Notes: generated by a model from the sequence alone, not told the origin. 64,000 nucleotides of DNA from Bacteroidota bacterium (GCA_018669475.1 JABHCC010000104.1:62001-126000), one strand, 5' to 3'. Shown: positions 46,929 through 55,938, counted from the first letter of the stretch. Numbers and translations: made by a program.

Positions 46929-49189
46929 ACAGATTTTCTGAACTAATATCCAGATTTAGAATTCCGGTTATTCTCGCTTGCTGGCTCATTGCCATTGTCT
47001 GGATCTGGCAAGTCCCAAAGGCAAAGATTAATCCTGCTGTTGAGGCCATGATTCCTGAAACCATGGAATCACGTCAGATGACTGATAGTATTGAATCAAT
47101 CTTCGGTGGCAGCAATATGGTTCTGATAATTCTTGAACATGACGATGTATTATCTGCGACCGCTTTGGCCAGAATTCAAAGTATTTCTGATGATTTGATG
47201 GAAATTGCTGAAATCGAAAGATTGGTCTCCCCTTTCAACTCTAAAATGATATACGGCCATGACGGTATGATGATGGTAGAACCAGCCATACCTTTCCATC
47301 CCGAAACAGAAAAGGAGAAAGACTCGCTCCAGAACATTATCCGAAATAACCCTCTGATTATGGATGTGTGTTTCTCCGATAATTTTAAATATGCAGCTAT
47401 CATAGGAACTTTGCAGCGTGAAATTGACAATATAAGCCTGCTCAATGATATCAGGCAAATTGTGAAAAACAATCCTGGAGAAGGGAATATATACATAGGT
47501 GGCTTACCTGTGGTAAATGAAGCAATCACCAGCAATATCACCAAGGACTTGTGGATATTACTTCCCCTGGCCCTGTTACTAATGGTTCTTACACTCTTGT
47601 TCGCTTTCAGAAGTATTTTGGGACTTATATTACCATTTAGTGTGGTCATCATGGCCATTGCAGTTTCAATGGGATTGATTCCGGTATTTAATTGGTCCAT
47701 CGCAATTGTTACTGTGCTGTTACCCGTAATGCTTATAGCGATTGCAAACAATTATGGCATTCACTTACTTAATAAGGACATGGAACTTGAAAAGGCCATG
47801 CCTGAAATCCATGGAACAAGGCGTATTAAACTTCTGTGGCAATCAATGGGTAAGCCTGTTATTCTTACAGGCTTAACAACTATCGCAGGTATTCTGGGCC
47901 TTGTTTCTCACATAATTATTCCGGCCAGACAAGTAGGTATACTAGCGGCAATAGGTATCGCTTGGGCTTTACTCATCAGTCTCATATATATACCTGCCTG
48001 GTTATCAGGAAAACGCAAGAAATACACAGCAAGCTCAAAGCTTTCGCATCATTCCAAACAAATAAACCTACTGTTAACCCGCATGGGCATGATTATTAGT
48101 CAAAAGCCAGGACGGGTACTAATTATTTCCGGAATTGCACTTATAATAATCAGTCTGGGTTTATCCAAATTGAGAGTTGATGGTAATACAGTTAACTTTT
48201 TCAACAAGAATCATGAAGTGAGACAATCGGCTGAATTAATCGACACCAATTTCGGAGGTTCTCAATCTCTTTTAATACAATTCACCGGAAACATCAGGAA
48301 TCCTGATTTACTAAGAAAGATGGATGCATGTGGCAAACAACTAGTTGATCATCCGGGTGTTGGTAATGTCATGTCGATTTGTGATGTCATAAAGATAATG
48401 AGCAAAGCAATACTTGACCCGATGGATGAGGGATATGGCAAAATTCCAGATACTCAGGCAGCAGTATCTCAATACTTTGAACTCTATTCTTTTAGCGGTG
48501 ATCCAGCTGATTTCGAACAATTGGTTGATTTCAACTATGAAAATGCCATCATGATTGTGAGGCTTAATGATGGATCTGCTTCATCAATTCTGAAAGTCAG
48601 AAACACCATTCAGGAAATGCTTGGACAAGATCCCATTCTAAAACGGATTGGTGGTATCGGCCTCATCACTTCTGAGCTGACAAATAGTTTAATTACCGGA
48701 CAAAAGAGGTCACTTGCCTGGGCTTTAATTGTGGTTGTAATTCTGATTATGTTCATTTTTCGAAGTCTGAAAACAGGACTTCTGGCTCTCATTCCATTGG
48801 TAATGGCCTGTCTGATACTGTTTGGCTCAATGGGCTGGCTCAATATTCCTCTTGATGCAGCCACAGCACTTCTATCATCGGTAATGATTGGTGTTGGAGT
48901 GGATTATACAATTCACTATTTGTGGCGCCATAGCATGGAGTTAAATAAGGGAGCCACTCACTCTGAAGCTCTTATTACAACACTGACCACAAGCGGAAAG
49001 GGGATCTTTTATAATGCATTAACTGTGATACTTGGATTCAGTGTGTTAATATTCTCAAGCTTCAATCCAATACGCTTTTTTGGTTTACTAACAGTACTCT
49101 CTATTATCGCCTGCCTGGTGGGTGCACTTATTATCGTACCAGCTATAATTATGCTGATTAAACCCAATTTTCTAAAAACTAAAGAATAA
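46925..49189 (+). CDS. RND superfamily (MMPL-type) exporter
   Basis: 754 residues in two similar halves, each with one N-terminal helix, a large periplasmic loop and a block of five membrane helices (e.g. LLPLALLLMVLTLLFAF and ALIVVVILIMFIFRSL). Charged pairs conserved for proton coupling appear in helix 4 (IANNYGIHLL and GVGVDYTIHYLWRH). MMPL-type RND proteins move lipids or other hydrophobic molecules out of the inner membrane. No adaptor (HlyD-like) gene is present; a LolA-like periplasmic protein and an outer membrane protein are its probable partners. Confidence 0.9.
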   Translation: MNRFSELISRFRIPVILACWLIAIVWIWQVPKAKINPAVEAMIPETMESRQMTDSIESIFGGSNMVLIILEHDDVLSATALARIQSISDDLMEIAEIERLVSPFNSKMIYGHDGMMMVEPAIPFHPETEKEKDSLQNIIRNNPLIMDVCFSDNFKYAAIIGTLQREIDNISLLNDIRQIVKNNPGEGNIYIGGLPVVNEAITSNITKDLWILLPLALLLMVLTLLFAFRSILGLILPFSVVIMAIAVSMGLIPVFNWSIAIVTVLLPVMLIAIANNYGIHLLNKDMELEKAMPEIHGTRRIKLLWQSMGKPVILTGLTTIAGILGLVSHIIIPARQVGILAAIGIAWALLISLIYIPAWLSGKRKKYTASSKLSHHSKQINLLLTRMGMIISQKPGRVLIISGIALIIISLGLSKLRVDGNTVNFFNKNHEVRQSAELIDTNFGGSQSLLIQFTGNIRNPDLLRKMDACGKQLVDHPGVGNVMSICDVIKIMSKAILDPMDEGYGKIPDTQAAVSQYFELYSFSGDPADFEQLVDFNYENAIMIVRLNDGSASSILKVRNTIQEMLGQDPILKRIGGIGLITSELTNSLITGQKRSLAWALIVVVILIMFIFRSLKTGLLALIPLVMACLILFGSMGWLNIPLDAATALLSSVMIGVGVDYTIHYLWRHSMELNKGATHSEALITTLTTSGKGIFYNALTVILGFSVLIFSSFNPIRFFGLLTVLSIIACLVGALIIVPAIIMLIKPNFLKTKE

Positions 49190-49194
49190 TAATT

Positions 49195-49986
49195 ATGAAT
49201 ACACTAAGATCAGTCTTTGCAGTGCTATTAATCTTGTTTACATCAGGATCTTTGTTGGCACAATCCGGCAGGGAGATAATTGAAGAATCTCATCTAAGAA
49301 GCAGACTAGATGGGCTCGAAAGCAGATCCACTCTTGAAATTCATGATGGACGTGGAAACGTTAGAGTGCGTGAAACAACAATGGCCTCAAGAATGTTCAG
49401 CGATGGCACTGAGAAAAGGGTTATAGTCTTTATTTCCCCTGCTGATGTTAAGGGAACAAGTATGCTTATCTATGATTATAAGGCCAGGGATGATGCGATG
49501 TGGATTTTTCTACCCGCTCTACGGAAAAGCCGGAAGATTGTGAGCACAGAAAAAGCCAAAAGTTTCATGGGTTCTGAATTTACCAATGGGGATTTATCAA
49601 TTGAATCAATGGATGATTTTCTATATGAAATTTCAGGACAAGAATCGCTCGATGGTACAGATTGCTGGAAGATTATTGTCAAACCAGTCAGTAAAGTCAT
49701 ATCCAAAGAACTGGGATATAAAGAAAAGATCCTGTGGGTAGCAAAATCTGACTACATGCCCAGAAAATCTATTATCTATAATGATAAAGATGTAGCTATC
49801 AAAGAATTACTTTATTCTGGAATCAAAGAACTTGATTCAAAGAACCAGAAGTATTTCATAGGCGAAATGAAGGTTAAAAACCTCATAAATAATCGATACA
49901 GTTTGATGAGAATTGAGGATTTGCAATATAACCCATCAGTCTCAGAAGACTATTTCACTTTATCATTCCTGGAAAAACAATTATGA
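49195..49986 (+). CDS. LolA-like outer membrane lipoprotein-sorting family protein
   Basis: 263 residues with a signal peptide (MNTLRSVFAVLLILFTSGSLLAQ up to Gln). The mature part fits the LolA-like lipoprotein-sorting family often found beside MMPL exporters (DDAMWIFLPALRKSRKIVS; FMGSEFTNGDLS). LolA-fold proteins bind acyl chains in a half-barrel, so this one probably carries a lipid cargo across the periplasm. It starts 5 bp after the exporter gene and overlaps the epimerase gene by 4 bp. Confidence 0.88.
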   Translation: MNTLRSVFAVLLILFTSGSLLAQSGREIIEESHLRSRLDGLESRSTLEIHDGRGNVRVRETTMASRMFSDGTEKRVIVFISPADVKGTSMLIYDYKARDDAMWIFLPALRKSRKIVSTEKAKSFMGSEFTNGDLSIESMDDFLYEISGQESLDGTDCWKIIVKPVSKVISKELGYKEKILWVAKSDYMPRKSIIYNDKDVAIKELLYSGIKELDSKNQKYFIGEMKVKNLINNRYSLMRIEDLQYNPSVSEDYFTLSFLEKQL

Positions 49987-51014
49987 CAAGACAGTCCCAT
50001 AATCGTATTCTGCTTACGGGACCTACCGGATCGGTGGGATATGAAGTATTAAAAATACTTAGTCGGGTACATGGATTTAGAATAAGAATTCTGGATCAGG
50101 ATAAAAAATCTGTGAGAAGAATTCTTAGTTCGTTTACCAATATAGAAAAGGTCTATGGCCAGTTAAATGATAAAGCAATTGTTAATCAGGCCTGCAAAGA
50201 AGTTGATGCGGTTATCCATTTGGGAGCCCTCATTCCACCAAGAGCGGATAAAGAAACAATGCAAGCCTGGCAAACCAATGTTCAGGGAACCCATAATGTC
50301 ATTGAGGCAATGCAAAGACACAATCCGGGAGGGTCAATAATTTATGCATCTTCTATTTCGGTTTATGGAGATCGGGTAAAGAATCCATGGATAAGAGTTT
50401 CTGACCCTCTATTGCCCAGTAAGGGTGATTACTATGCTGAAACAAAGATAGAGGCAGAAAACCTGCTAAGAGAGTCTGGACTAAAATGGACGATATTCAG
50501 AGTATCAGCAGTTATGGGCAGTCAAACGAAAATGAGTTCTCTTTTCTTTCATATGCCACTGGATACCTCTTTAGAAATAGTTACCGCAAAAGATGCAGGA
50601 AGGGCTTTTGTGAAAGCTCTGGATTATTTACCAGAATTGAATCATAAAATATATAATCTTTCAGGAGGCCCAGATTGCCGAATACTTTACCTTGATTTTT
50701 TAAAGAAGGTATTCGCAATCAAAGGACTCAAAAGACCTGATTTTCCACGGGAAGCCTTTGCTAATCAGAACTTCCATTGTGGATATTACAGTGACGGATC
50801 AGATTTGCAAGAGATTATTAGATTTCAAAAAGATAATCTGGCAGACTATTATAATATCCTGGAGCAGCAGCAAAACAAACTAAGCTTTTCTCTAATCCAA
50901 TTTCTGAGTCCTGTAATTAAAAAGATCCTCTTGCTGAAATCCGATCCATTAAAGGCTTTTCGTCAGGGATCAGGGATCCACTTCAAGCGCTATTTTAATA
51001 TTATTGAGAAATAG
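49983..51014 (+). CDS. NAD-dependent epimerase/dehydratase (extended SDR)
   Basis: 343 residues. The nucleotide-binding loop is LLTGPTGSVGYEVLK, the catalytic Tyr and Lys lie in DYYAETKIEAENLL, and the Ser in YASSISVYGDR. It modifies an unknown sugar or lipid-like substrate with an NAD(P) cofactor. It is the last gene of the export operon (overlap 4 bp with the LolA-like gene) and is the only enzyme there, so it may produce or modify the exported molecule. Confidence 0.9.
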   Translation: MTRQSHNRILLTGPTGSVGYEVLKILSRVHGFRIRILDQDKKSVRRILSSFTNIEKVYGQLNDKAIVNQACKEVDAVIHLGALIPPRADKETMQAWQTNVQGTHNVIEAMQRHNPGGSIIYASSISVYGDRVKNPWIRVSDPLLPSKGDYYAETKIEAENLLRESGLKWTIFRVSAVMGSQTKMSSLFFHMPLDTSLEIVTAKDAGRAFVKALDYLPELNHKIYNLSGGPDCRILYLDFLKKVFAIKGLKRPDFPREAFANQNFHCGYYSDGSDLQEIIRFQKDNLADYYNILEQQQNKLSFSLIQFLSPVIKKILLLKSDPLKAFRQGSGIHFKRYFNIIEK

Positions 51015-51072
51015 TTGTAAAAAATATGTAATTTTTCCTGCAGGTTCATGACTAATTCAAAAAATTAGGGAT

Positions 51073-51579
51073 ATGCCTGCAATAAACAGGGAAGATTTTA
51101 TCACCCGTATGGAGGACAATCAAGGCATTCTGCACAAGGTGTGTGGAATGTTTTGTTCTGTTACGGAAGATAAAGAGGATCTATACCAGGAGATCATCAT
51201 TCAGCTTTGGAAATCCTGGCCTAAATTCAGGGGAGACAGTAAAATGTCAACCTGGATGTACCGGATTGCTTTGAATACAGCAATTTCAATGTCGGCCAGG
51301 AATAAAAAACATCAGGGTAATCGTACAATTGACAACCAGACCATCTCCACAACTGCGGATGAAGACAGTGGTGTATCCCCTGAAGACATCCAGTCATTAC
51401 AGCAGGCTATTTCAACTCTTTCGGAGATTGAGAGAGCAATTATCCTCCTACATCTTGAAGAGAAGCCTTATGAAGAGATTGCCGAGATAACAGGGTTGAC
51501 CCGAACAAATGTTGGGGTAAGAATTATGCGGATTAAGAAGAAATTGGAATCGGAAATGAAAAAACTCCTGGGCACATGA
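51073..51579 (+). CDS. ECF sigma factor (sigma-70 family)
   Basis: 168 residues. Region 2 is DLYQEIIIQLWKSWPKF with STWMYRIALNTAISMS, and region 4 is PYEEIAEITGLTRTNVGVRIMRIKKKL. It resembles the sigma at 41909-42445 in motif and layout. The following membrane protein gene overlaps its stop by 4 bp. It lies 58 bp after the export operon and might regulate it, but I see no direct evidence. Confidence 0.92.
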   Translation: MPAINREDFITRMEDNQGILHKVCGMFCSVTEDKEDLYQEIIIQLWKSWPKFRGDSKMSTWMYRIALNTAISMSARNKKHQGNRTIDNQTISTTADEDSGVSPEDIQSLQQAISTLSEIERAIILLHLEEKPYEEIAEITGLTRTNVGVRIMRIKKKLESEMKKLLGT

Positions 51580-52283
51580 ATGAGCTAACAGAAATAAAAA
51601 AAATATGGCAAGAAGCCAGCCGGAAAATAGAGGAGAATAACCGTCTTACCCGGTCGATAATTACTAAGGCAATAGAATCTAAATCTCAGGATGTAATTGC
51701 CCAGTTTCTAAGAGAGAAAAAAACAGGCCTGATTGGCGGGGCAATAGTTATTCCTGCAATGATGGTCAGTATTTTAGTATCTTTTCCTATAACCTGGTAT
51801 AGCATTTTGCTTGTAATTATTCTTGGCGGTGCAACTGGTGCTGCTGTATGGGAAGGCCTGAAGCATATCAGAAAAATGCGGAAAGTTGATGAATCCGGAA
51901 GCTTACAGGATAGTCTTGATAACAAAACGAGGTACTTGCAGCAAAACTTCAAACGGGGAAAATATCTGGCTCCGACTATCGGTTTCGGATTTTATATTCC
52001 GGTCACGCTGATATACAGATATATGGAATACGGCAGCTTGCACATGGAGACAAATGATATTATTGTTTTATGTATATCTCTTCTACTCATCATTGGTATA
52101 ACTTTGGGTATTATCAAATTTCAGGAGTATAAATATGTACAACCATTGAAAGAATGTCTTAGGGAGTTGAAAGATCTTGATCCTCCTGCTGTTAACCGAC
52201 GCCCAAGGGTAAATATCGGAATTGTTATACTTATCATTCTGTTAATAAATATTGTATTATACATTCTTGCAAAATTCTTATAA
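51576..52283 (+). CDS. Four-helix membrane protein, putative anti-sigma partner
   Basis: 235 residues. A cytoplasmic N-terminal helix pair (1-45) is followed by four hydrophobic helices (about 50-70, 75-92, 130-146, 160-182) and a final one near the C-terminus (about 213-233). Its start overlaps the ECF sigma stop by 4 bp. No canonical zinc anti-sigma motif is seen. The role as an anti-sigma factor is inference from position and from the parallel pair at 41302-42445. Confidence 0.7.
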   Translation: MNELTEIKKIWQEASRKIEENNRLTRSIITKAIESKSQDVIAQFLREKKTGLIGGAIVIPAMMVSILVSFPITWYSILLVIILGGATGAAVWEGLKHIRKMRKVDESGSLQDSLDNKTRYLQQNFKRGKYLAPTIGFGFYIPVTLIYRYMEYGSLHMETNDIIVLCISLLLIIGITLGIIKFQEYKYVQPLKECLRELKDLDPPAVNRRPRVNIGIVILIILLINIVLYILAKFL

Positions 52284-52330
52284 TCATCTGTCTAAGCAGA
52301 TTTTTAAATTGGCTTAATGTAAATAGTAAG

Positions 52331-52373
52331 GCTTGTCAACATGGTACAAACAGCCTGTTAACAGCTTATCAAC
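52331..52373. repeat. Spaced direct repeat GCTTRTCAAC
   Basis: GCTTGTCAAC (52331-52340) and GCTTATCAAC (52364-52373) are direct repeats 33 bp apart, about three helical turns, in the gap before the lipoprotein gene at 52481. A 10-bp palindrome CTGTTAACAG (52355-52364) lies between them. This could be a binding site for a dimeric regulator. Confidence 0.4.
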
Positions 52374-52480
52374 GAATAACGAACAGTTTATTATAAGTTA
52401 ATTGTTGATATCCTAATTCAACTGAAATAAGTGCAAATGGCATAGATTTTGCTTAACTTGCAGAAGATAAATACCTAATC

Positions 52481-52876
52481 ATGAATAAAATAAGTCAATC
52501 CTTTAACCAAAGCAGGAAGAAATTATTAAGAGGCTTCTTCGGCTTGTTTAGTCTTTCCGCTATGCTTTTTGTCTTCCAGGCTTGTTATGGCACTCCTCAG
52601 GATTTTGGTCTTGATGTATTGATTGAAGGTACTGTTAAAGCAGAACAAGATGGCCTTGCTGTTCCTCATATAAAAGTCAGTTTCAGTGATATTGACCAAT
52701 ATACAACAACTGATGATTCAGGCCGATTCTCTATTTATTGCCCCAGACAATCAAGCTATCAGATGTATTTTAAGGATGAGGATGGTGAATTGAACAAACT
52801 TTTTACTCAAAAAGACACCTTATTCTCAGTTCATGAGGACACTACAGAGATCAATCTGAATATTCTGATTAATTAA
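52481..52876 (+). CDS. Radical SAM-associated putative lipoprotein
   Basis: 131 residues with a long basic N-terminus, a hydrophobic helix and a lipobox-like FVFQACYGTPQDFG (Cys about residue 35). The remainder is one carboxypeptidase-regulatory-like beta domain (VPHIKVSFSDIDQYTTTDDS and GRFSIYCPRQS). I recall that lipoproteins with the CYGTPQ start are paired with TIGR04133-type radical SAM enzymes in Bacteroidota (family TIGR04134), and the next gene is such an enzyme, 16 bp away. Probable substrate or partner of that enzyme; function unknown. Confidence 0.8.
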   Translation: MNKISQSFNQSRKKLLRGFFGLFSLSAMLFVFQACYGTPQDFGLDVLIEGTVKAEQDGLAVPHIKVSFSDIDQYTTTDDSGRFSIYCPRQSSYQMYFKDEDGELNKLFTQKDTLFSVHEDTTEINLNILIN

Positions 52877-52892
52877 TAGTAATCAGGAAATT

Positions 52893-53987
52893 TTGGGAAC
52901 AACTTCCTTTTCACTCAGACAAAAAATCTTATTAGAATCATTTAAACGATTTCGCAAGGTTGAAACCGCCCTGCATCCACTGAATTATCTATTTTGGGAA
53001 TGCACCTTGCGCTGCAATCTGAGTTGCCTGCACTGTGGCTCTGATTGTTTTAAGGAGTCTTCCATACCTGATATGCCTGCTAAGGATTTCCTTGATGTAG
53101 CCCGTGAAATAAGTAAATCTGATATTGGGGATAATATTACTGTTGTTATAACAGGGGGTGAGCCTTTATTACGAAAAGATTTGGAAGAAGTGGGTTACGA
53201 ACTTAGAAAGATGGGCTTCAGATGGGGTTTTGTTACCAATGGTATGCAACTAACAAAGACACGCCTGAATAGTCTGTTGAATGCAGGATTAGGATCTATA
53301 ACTCTAAGTATTGATGGCTTTGAAGAAGACCATAATTGGTTACGCCAGAATTCACGGGCTTTTGAAAATGCTCAAAATGCATTATCTCTGATAAGTGAAC
53401 AAAAGAGACTAATCAGCGATGTTGTTACTTGTGTGAATAAAAAGAATATAAAGAGTTTAGACAAGCTTTATAAGAGTCTGGCAGAGTCGAATCTAAAAGC
53501 ATGGCGCCTGTTTACTATAACACCGATCGGCAGAGCTGCAGAAATACCAGAATTCAAGCTAAGCTCTCTCGAGATGAATTATTTAATGCAGTTTATTGAG
53601 AAATGCCGCAAAAATAAAAAAAATGGTTTGGATGTCAACTTTAGCTGCGAGGCCTATCTAGGATCATATGAAAGTAAAGTCAGAGATGGATTATTTTTCT
53701 GCAGGGCAGGAATCAATATCGGTTCAGTCTTGATCGATGGATCAATCTCAGCCTGTCCGAATATTGATAGAAATATGATTCAGGGTTCAATCTATGAGGA
53801 TTCATTTGTAGATGTCTGGAAAGATAAATTTATGGATTTCAGAGATCGTAGCTGGACAAAAACAGGCATCTGTGCTGAATGTAAAGATTACAAATATTGT
53901 GGAGGAAATGGTCTGCATTGGTGGAAGCGAAATGATCCCTCTCTGTTGCTTTGTCACAAGCATTGCCTGGATCAGGATCATTCTTAA
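52893..53987 (+). CDS. Radical SAM/SPASM domain enzyme (TIGR04133-like)
   Basis: 364 residues starting at a TTG (52893) preceded by AGGAA; no ATG is available. The radical SAM motif is CTLRCNLSCLHCGSDC (CxxxCxxC), with the GGEP segment VITGGEPLLRKD. The SPASM region near the C-terminus has CRAGINIGSVLIDGSISACPN and CAECKDYKYCGGNG, giving seven or so Cys for auxiliary clusters. SPASM enzymes typically modify peptides or proteins. Its target is probably the adjacent lipoprotein (gap 16 bp). The family name is from memory of NCBI models. Confidence 0.9.
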   Translation: MGTTSFSLRQKILLESFKRFRKVETALHPLNYLFWECTLRCNLSCLHCGSDCFKESSIPDMPAKDFLDVAREISKSDIGDNITVVITGGEPLLRKDLEEVGYELRKMGFRWGFVTNGMQLTKTRLNSLLNAGLGSITLSIDGFEEDHNWLRQNSRAFENAQNALSLISEQKRLISDVVTCVNKKNIKSLDKLYKSLAESNLKAWRLFTITPIGRAAEIPEFKLSSLEMNYLMQFIEKCRKNKKNGLDVNFSCEAYLGSYESKVRDGLFFCRAGINIGSVLIDGSISACPNIDRNMIQGSIYEDSFVDVWKDKFMDFRDRSWTKTGICAECKDYKYCGGNGLHWWKRNDPSLLLCHKHCLDQDHS

Positions 53988-54142
53988 GCTTTTTTAACCT
54001 TTTCACGAACACCCCAATTCATACTAATCCTCTAATTTTCAATCTATTCTAGTTTATTTATATTTAATCCAAATTAATAAAAAACATTGGACTGAGCGAA
54101 TTCCATCGTTACTTTTGGATCATCAAAAACAAGGCAAAAGGA

Positions 54143-54499
54143 TTGACACATCGAATAGGAGCAATATTATTATTGCCAGCCTTCGTATGGCTCATTTATA
54201 ACTATTCTGTAAATTGGCATCTTCACTATCTGGATTCAGGCTGGACTGTGACTCATGCGCATCCTTTTGATAAGAATGATGCTCCTGTCAGCAATACACC
54301 TTCGCATCATCATAATGGTTCTCAGTTGCTAATCCTTGATCAGGTATTCCAGTTATTAACACTGGCCCTGGTACTCATTTGTATTTCAGAAATATTTCGC
54401 CGTGTAGTTTCTCACAAAAGTGATGAAGAAATAAAAAAGCAGATTCTTGCTTTTCAGCATTGCATCCCACCACTTCGTGGACCTCCCTCAGCATGTTGA
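54143..54499 (+). CDS. Small membrane protein with His-rich segment (start uncertain)
   Basis: 118 residues from a TTG at 54143. The frame stays open upstream to before 54071 without any ATG, and the segment from about 54086 (ATT/CTG possible starts) reads IGLSEFHRYFWIIKNKAKG, which looks coding. Two membrane helices (RIGAILLLPAFVWLIYNYSV; LLILDQVFQLLTLALVLICI) flank a His-containing loop (HAHPFDKND, SHHHNGS); the C-terminus has Cys residues. It stands directly before a porin and a metal uptake system, so metal binding is plausible. No known family recognised. Confidence 0.55.
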   Translation: MTHRIGAILLLPAFVWLIYNYSVNWHLHYLDSGWTVTHAHPFDKNDAPVSNTPSHHHNGSQLLILDQVFQLLTLALVLICISEIFRRVVSHKSDEEIKKQILAFQHCIPPLRGPPSAC

Positions 54500-54543
54500 T
54501 AAACTGATATCCTTTCAAATTCATCTCTTAACCAATCATTTTC

Positions 54544-55869
54544 ATGAATAAGCACATCATTTTTGTGCTGGTTATGTCATTATTGATATTCTCAGATGCA
54601 CATTCTCAGCAAAATCGTAATCGCAATAAAAACAGAGTTCAGGAACAAAGCCAGAATCGAAAGCGGGGCTTGAATGAACTCGATAGTATAGTTTATAATA
54701 TAGAGGGTTACTTCAACAAACAGCAAGAACAAGATCGAATGAGGGAACTCCTTGAGCAGGCCAAGCAATTAGGAAGGCAGGACAAGGTTGAAGTAGCTGA
54801 TCTGAATAAAAAATTCCATAGCGGTATTAGAAAACAGCAGGGATTAAATCCAAATATAAGTATGGGTGGAGACTTCTTTATAGCCGGATCCACTGCAAAA
54901 AGTGATTATTTGAACACTCCCGATTCATATAGTTATGGAAACAACGGAATCTTCATGCGAGAAATGGAACTGGGCCTTGAATCTGCTCTTGATCCTTTTA
55001 CTCGTGGCAAGACATTTATGTCAATCACGAAAGAAGGGATCTCTCTTGAAGAGGCTTATATTGAGATACTAAATCTTCCGTTTAACATGAACCTGAAGCT
55101 TGGGATATTCAATCCTGAGTTTGGGCCATTAAATCGTTACCATGACCATGCTTTACCTCAATTTGACCGTCCTGGTGCCTTAGTCAATATATTTGGCAAC
55201 ACAAACTTTGGAGGCCCGGGAGTTGCAGCAAACTTCTTACTTCCCAGAATTTTATGGGCAGATGCAAGTAGCCTGGAAATTGCCACAGTACATAGTGGCG
55301 CTACAGAAGCATTCGCATCAGGCTCTCCGTGGTTGCTCCAGGGAGTAGGTCATTATAAGAATTACTATGATCTGGGAAAGAACAGCTTCTTTGAATTCAG
55401 CCTAAATACTGCTGTCGGAAAAAATCCGGCAGGTTTTGATCTGGATAAAAATTATCTCTCTACAATTTCCAGTTTGGGTCTCGTTTACAAATGGATGCCT
55501 GCCGGAAGGGCAAAATATCGAACTTTTGACTGGAAATCTGAACTTTTCTATGTTACCTATCAGGGAATTGATGGTAATACTACCACCAGCAAGGGTTTCT
55601 ATTCATCAATGCAAAACAAGCTTTCATCCAGATTCTGGATCTCAGGAAGAATTGGATACACAGAAAAGATCAAAACTCCTGACCAAAACCGTTGGGATTA
55701 TACTCTGGCACTTGATTTTTGGCAGAGTGAATTTGTATTCTTCAGATTGCAGTATCAATACAATAATCGCCCTTTATGGATTGAACAGAACCTTGATATT
55801 CCATCAGATCATTCGGTAGTATTTCAAATTGGATGGGCAATGGGTCCACATCGACATGAAGCATACTAA
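54544..55869 (+). CDS. Outer membrane beta-barrel protein linked to metal uptake
   Basis: 441 residues with a signal peptide (MNKHIIFVLVMSLLIFSDAHS). The mature N-terminus is rich in Arg, Asn and Gln and likely forms a coiled coil (about 20-80), followed by strand-rich barrel sequence (FMREMELGLESALDP; RLQYQYNNRPLWIEQN). It probably forms an outer membrane pore. It lies 44 bp after the small His-rich protein and 69 bp before the metal-binding protein gene, so it may bring metal ions into the periplasm. Confidence 0.75.
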   Translation: MNKHIIFVLVMSLLIFSDAHSQQNRNRNKNRVQEQSQNRKRGLNELDSIVYNIEGYFNKQQEQDRMRELLEQAKQLGRQDKVEVADLNKKFHSGIRKQQGLNPNISMGGDFFIAGSTAKSDYLNTPDSYSYGNNGIFMREMELGLESALDPFTRGKTFMSITKEGISLEEAYIEILNLPFNMNLKLGIFNPEFGPLNRYHDHALPQFDRPGALVNIFGNTNFGGPGVAANFLLPRILWADASSLEIATVHSGATEAFASGSPWLLQGVGHYKNYYDLGKNSFFEFSLNTAVGKNPAGFDLDKNYLSTISSLGLVYKWMPAGRAKYRTFDWKSELFYVTYQGIDGNTTTSKGFYSSMQNKLSSRFWISGRIGYTEKIKTPDQNRWDYTLALDFWQSEFVFFRLQYQYNNRPLWIEQNLDIPSDHSVVFQIGWAMGPHRHEAY

Positions 55870-55901
55870 TTGGAGAAATATAACCTTCAGATTATAACAT
55901 C

Positions 55902-55929
55902 AGAATTGACTAAATAGAATTGACTAAAC
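55902..55929. repeat. 14-bp tandem repeat before metal-binding protein gene
   Basis: AGAATTGACTAAAT (55902-55915) is followed at once by AGAATTGACTAAAC (55916-55929), 13 of 14 bases identical. It lies just before the RBS AAAGGA and the ATG at 55939. It may be a regulator binding site or slippage product. Confidence 0.6.
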
Positions 55930-55938
55930 AAAGGAAAA

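Noticed and set aside
52355-52364. Palindrome CTGTTAACAG as an attachment site
   Set aside because: No integrase, no duplicated flank and no compositional change nearby.
52364-52373. DnaA-box-like TTATCAAC as part of an origin
   Set aside because: A single weak match, no cluster of boxes and no dnaA/dnaN nearby.
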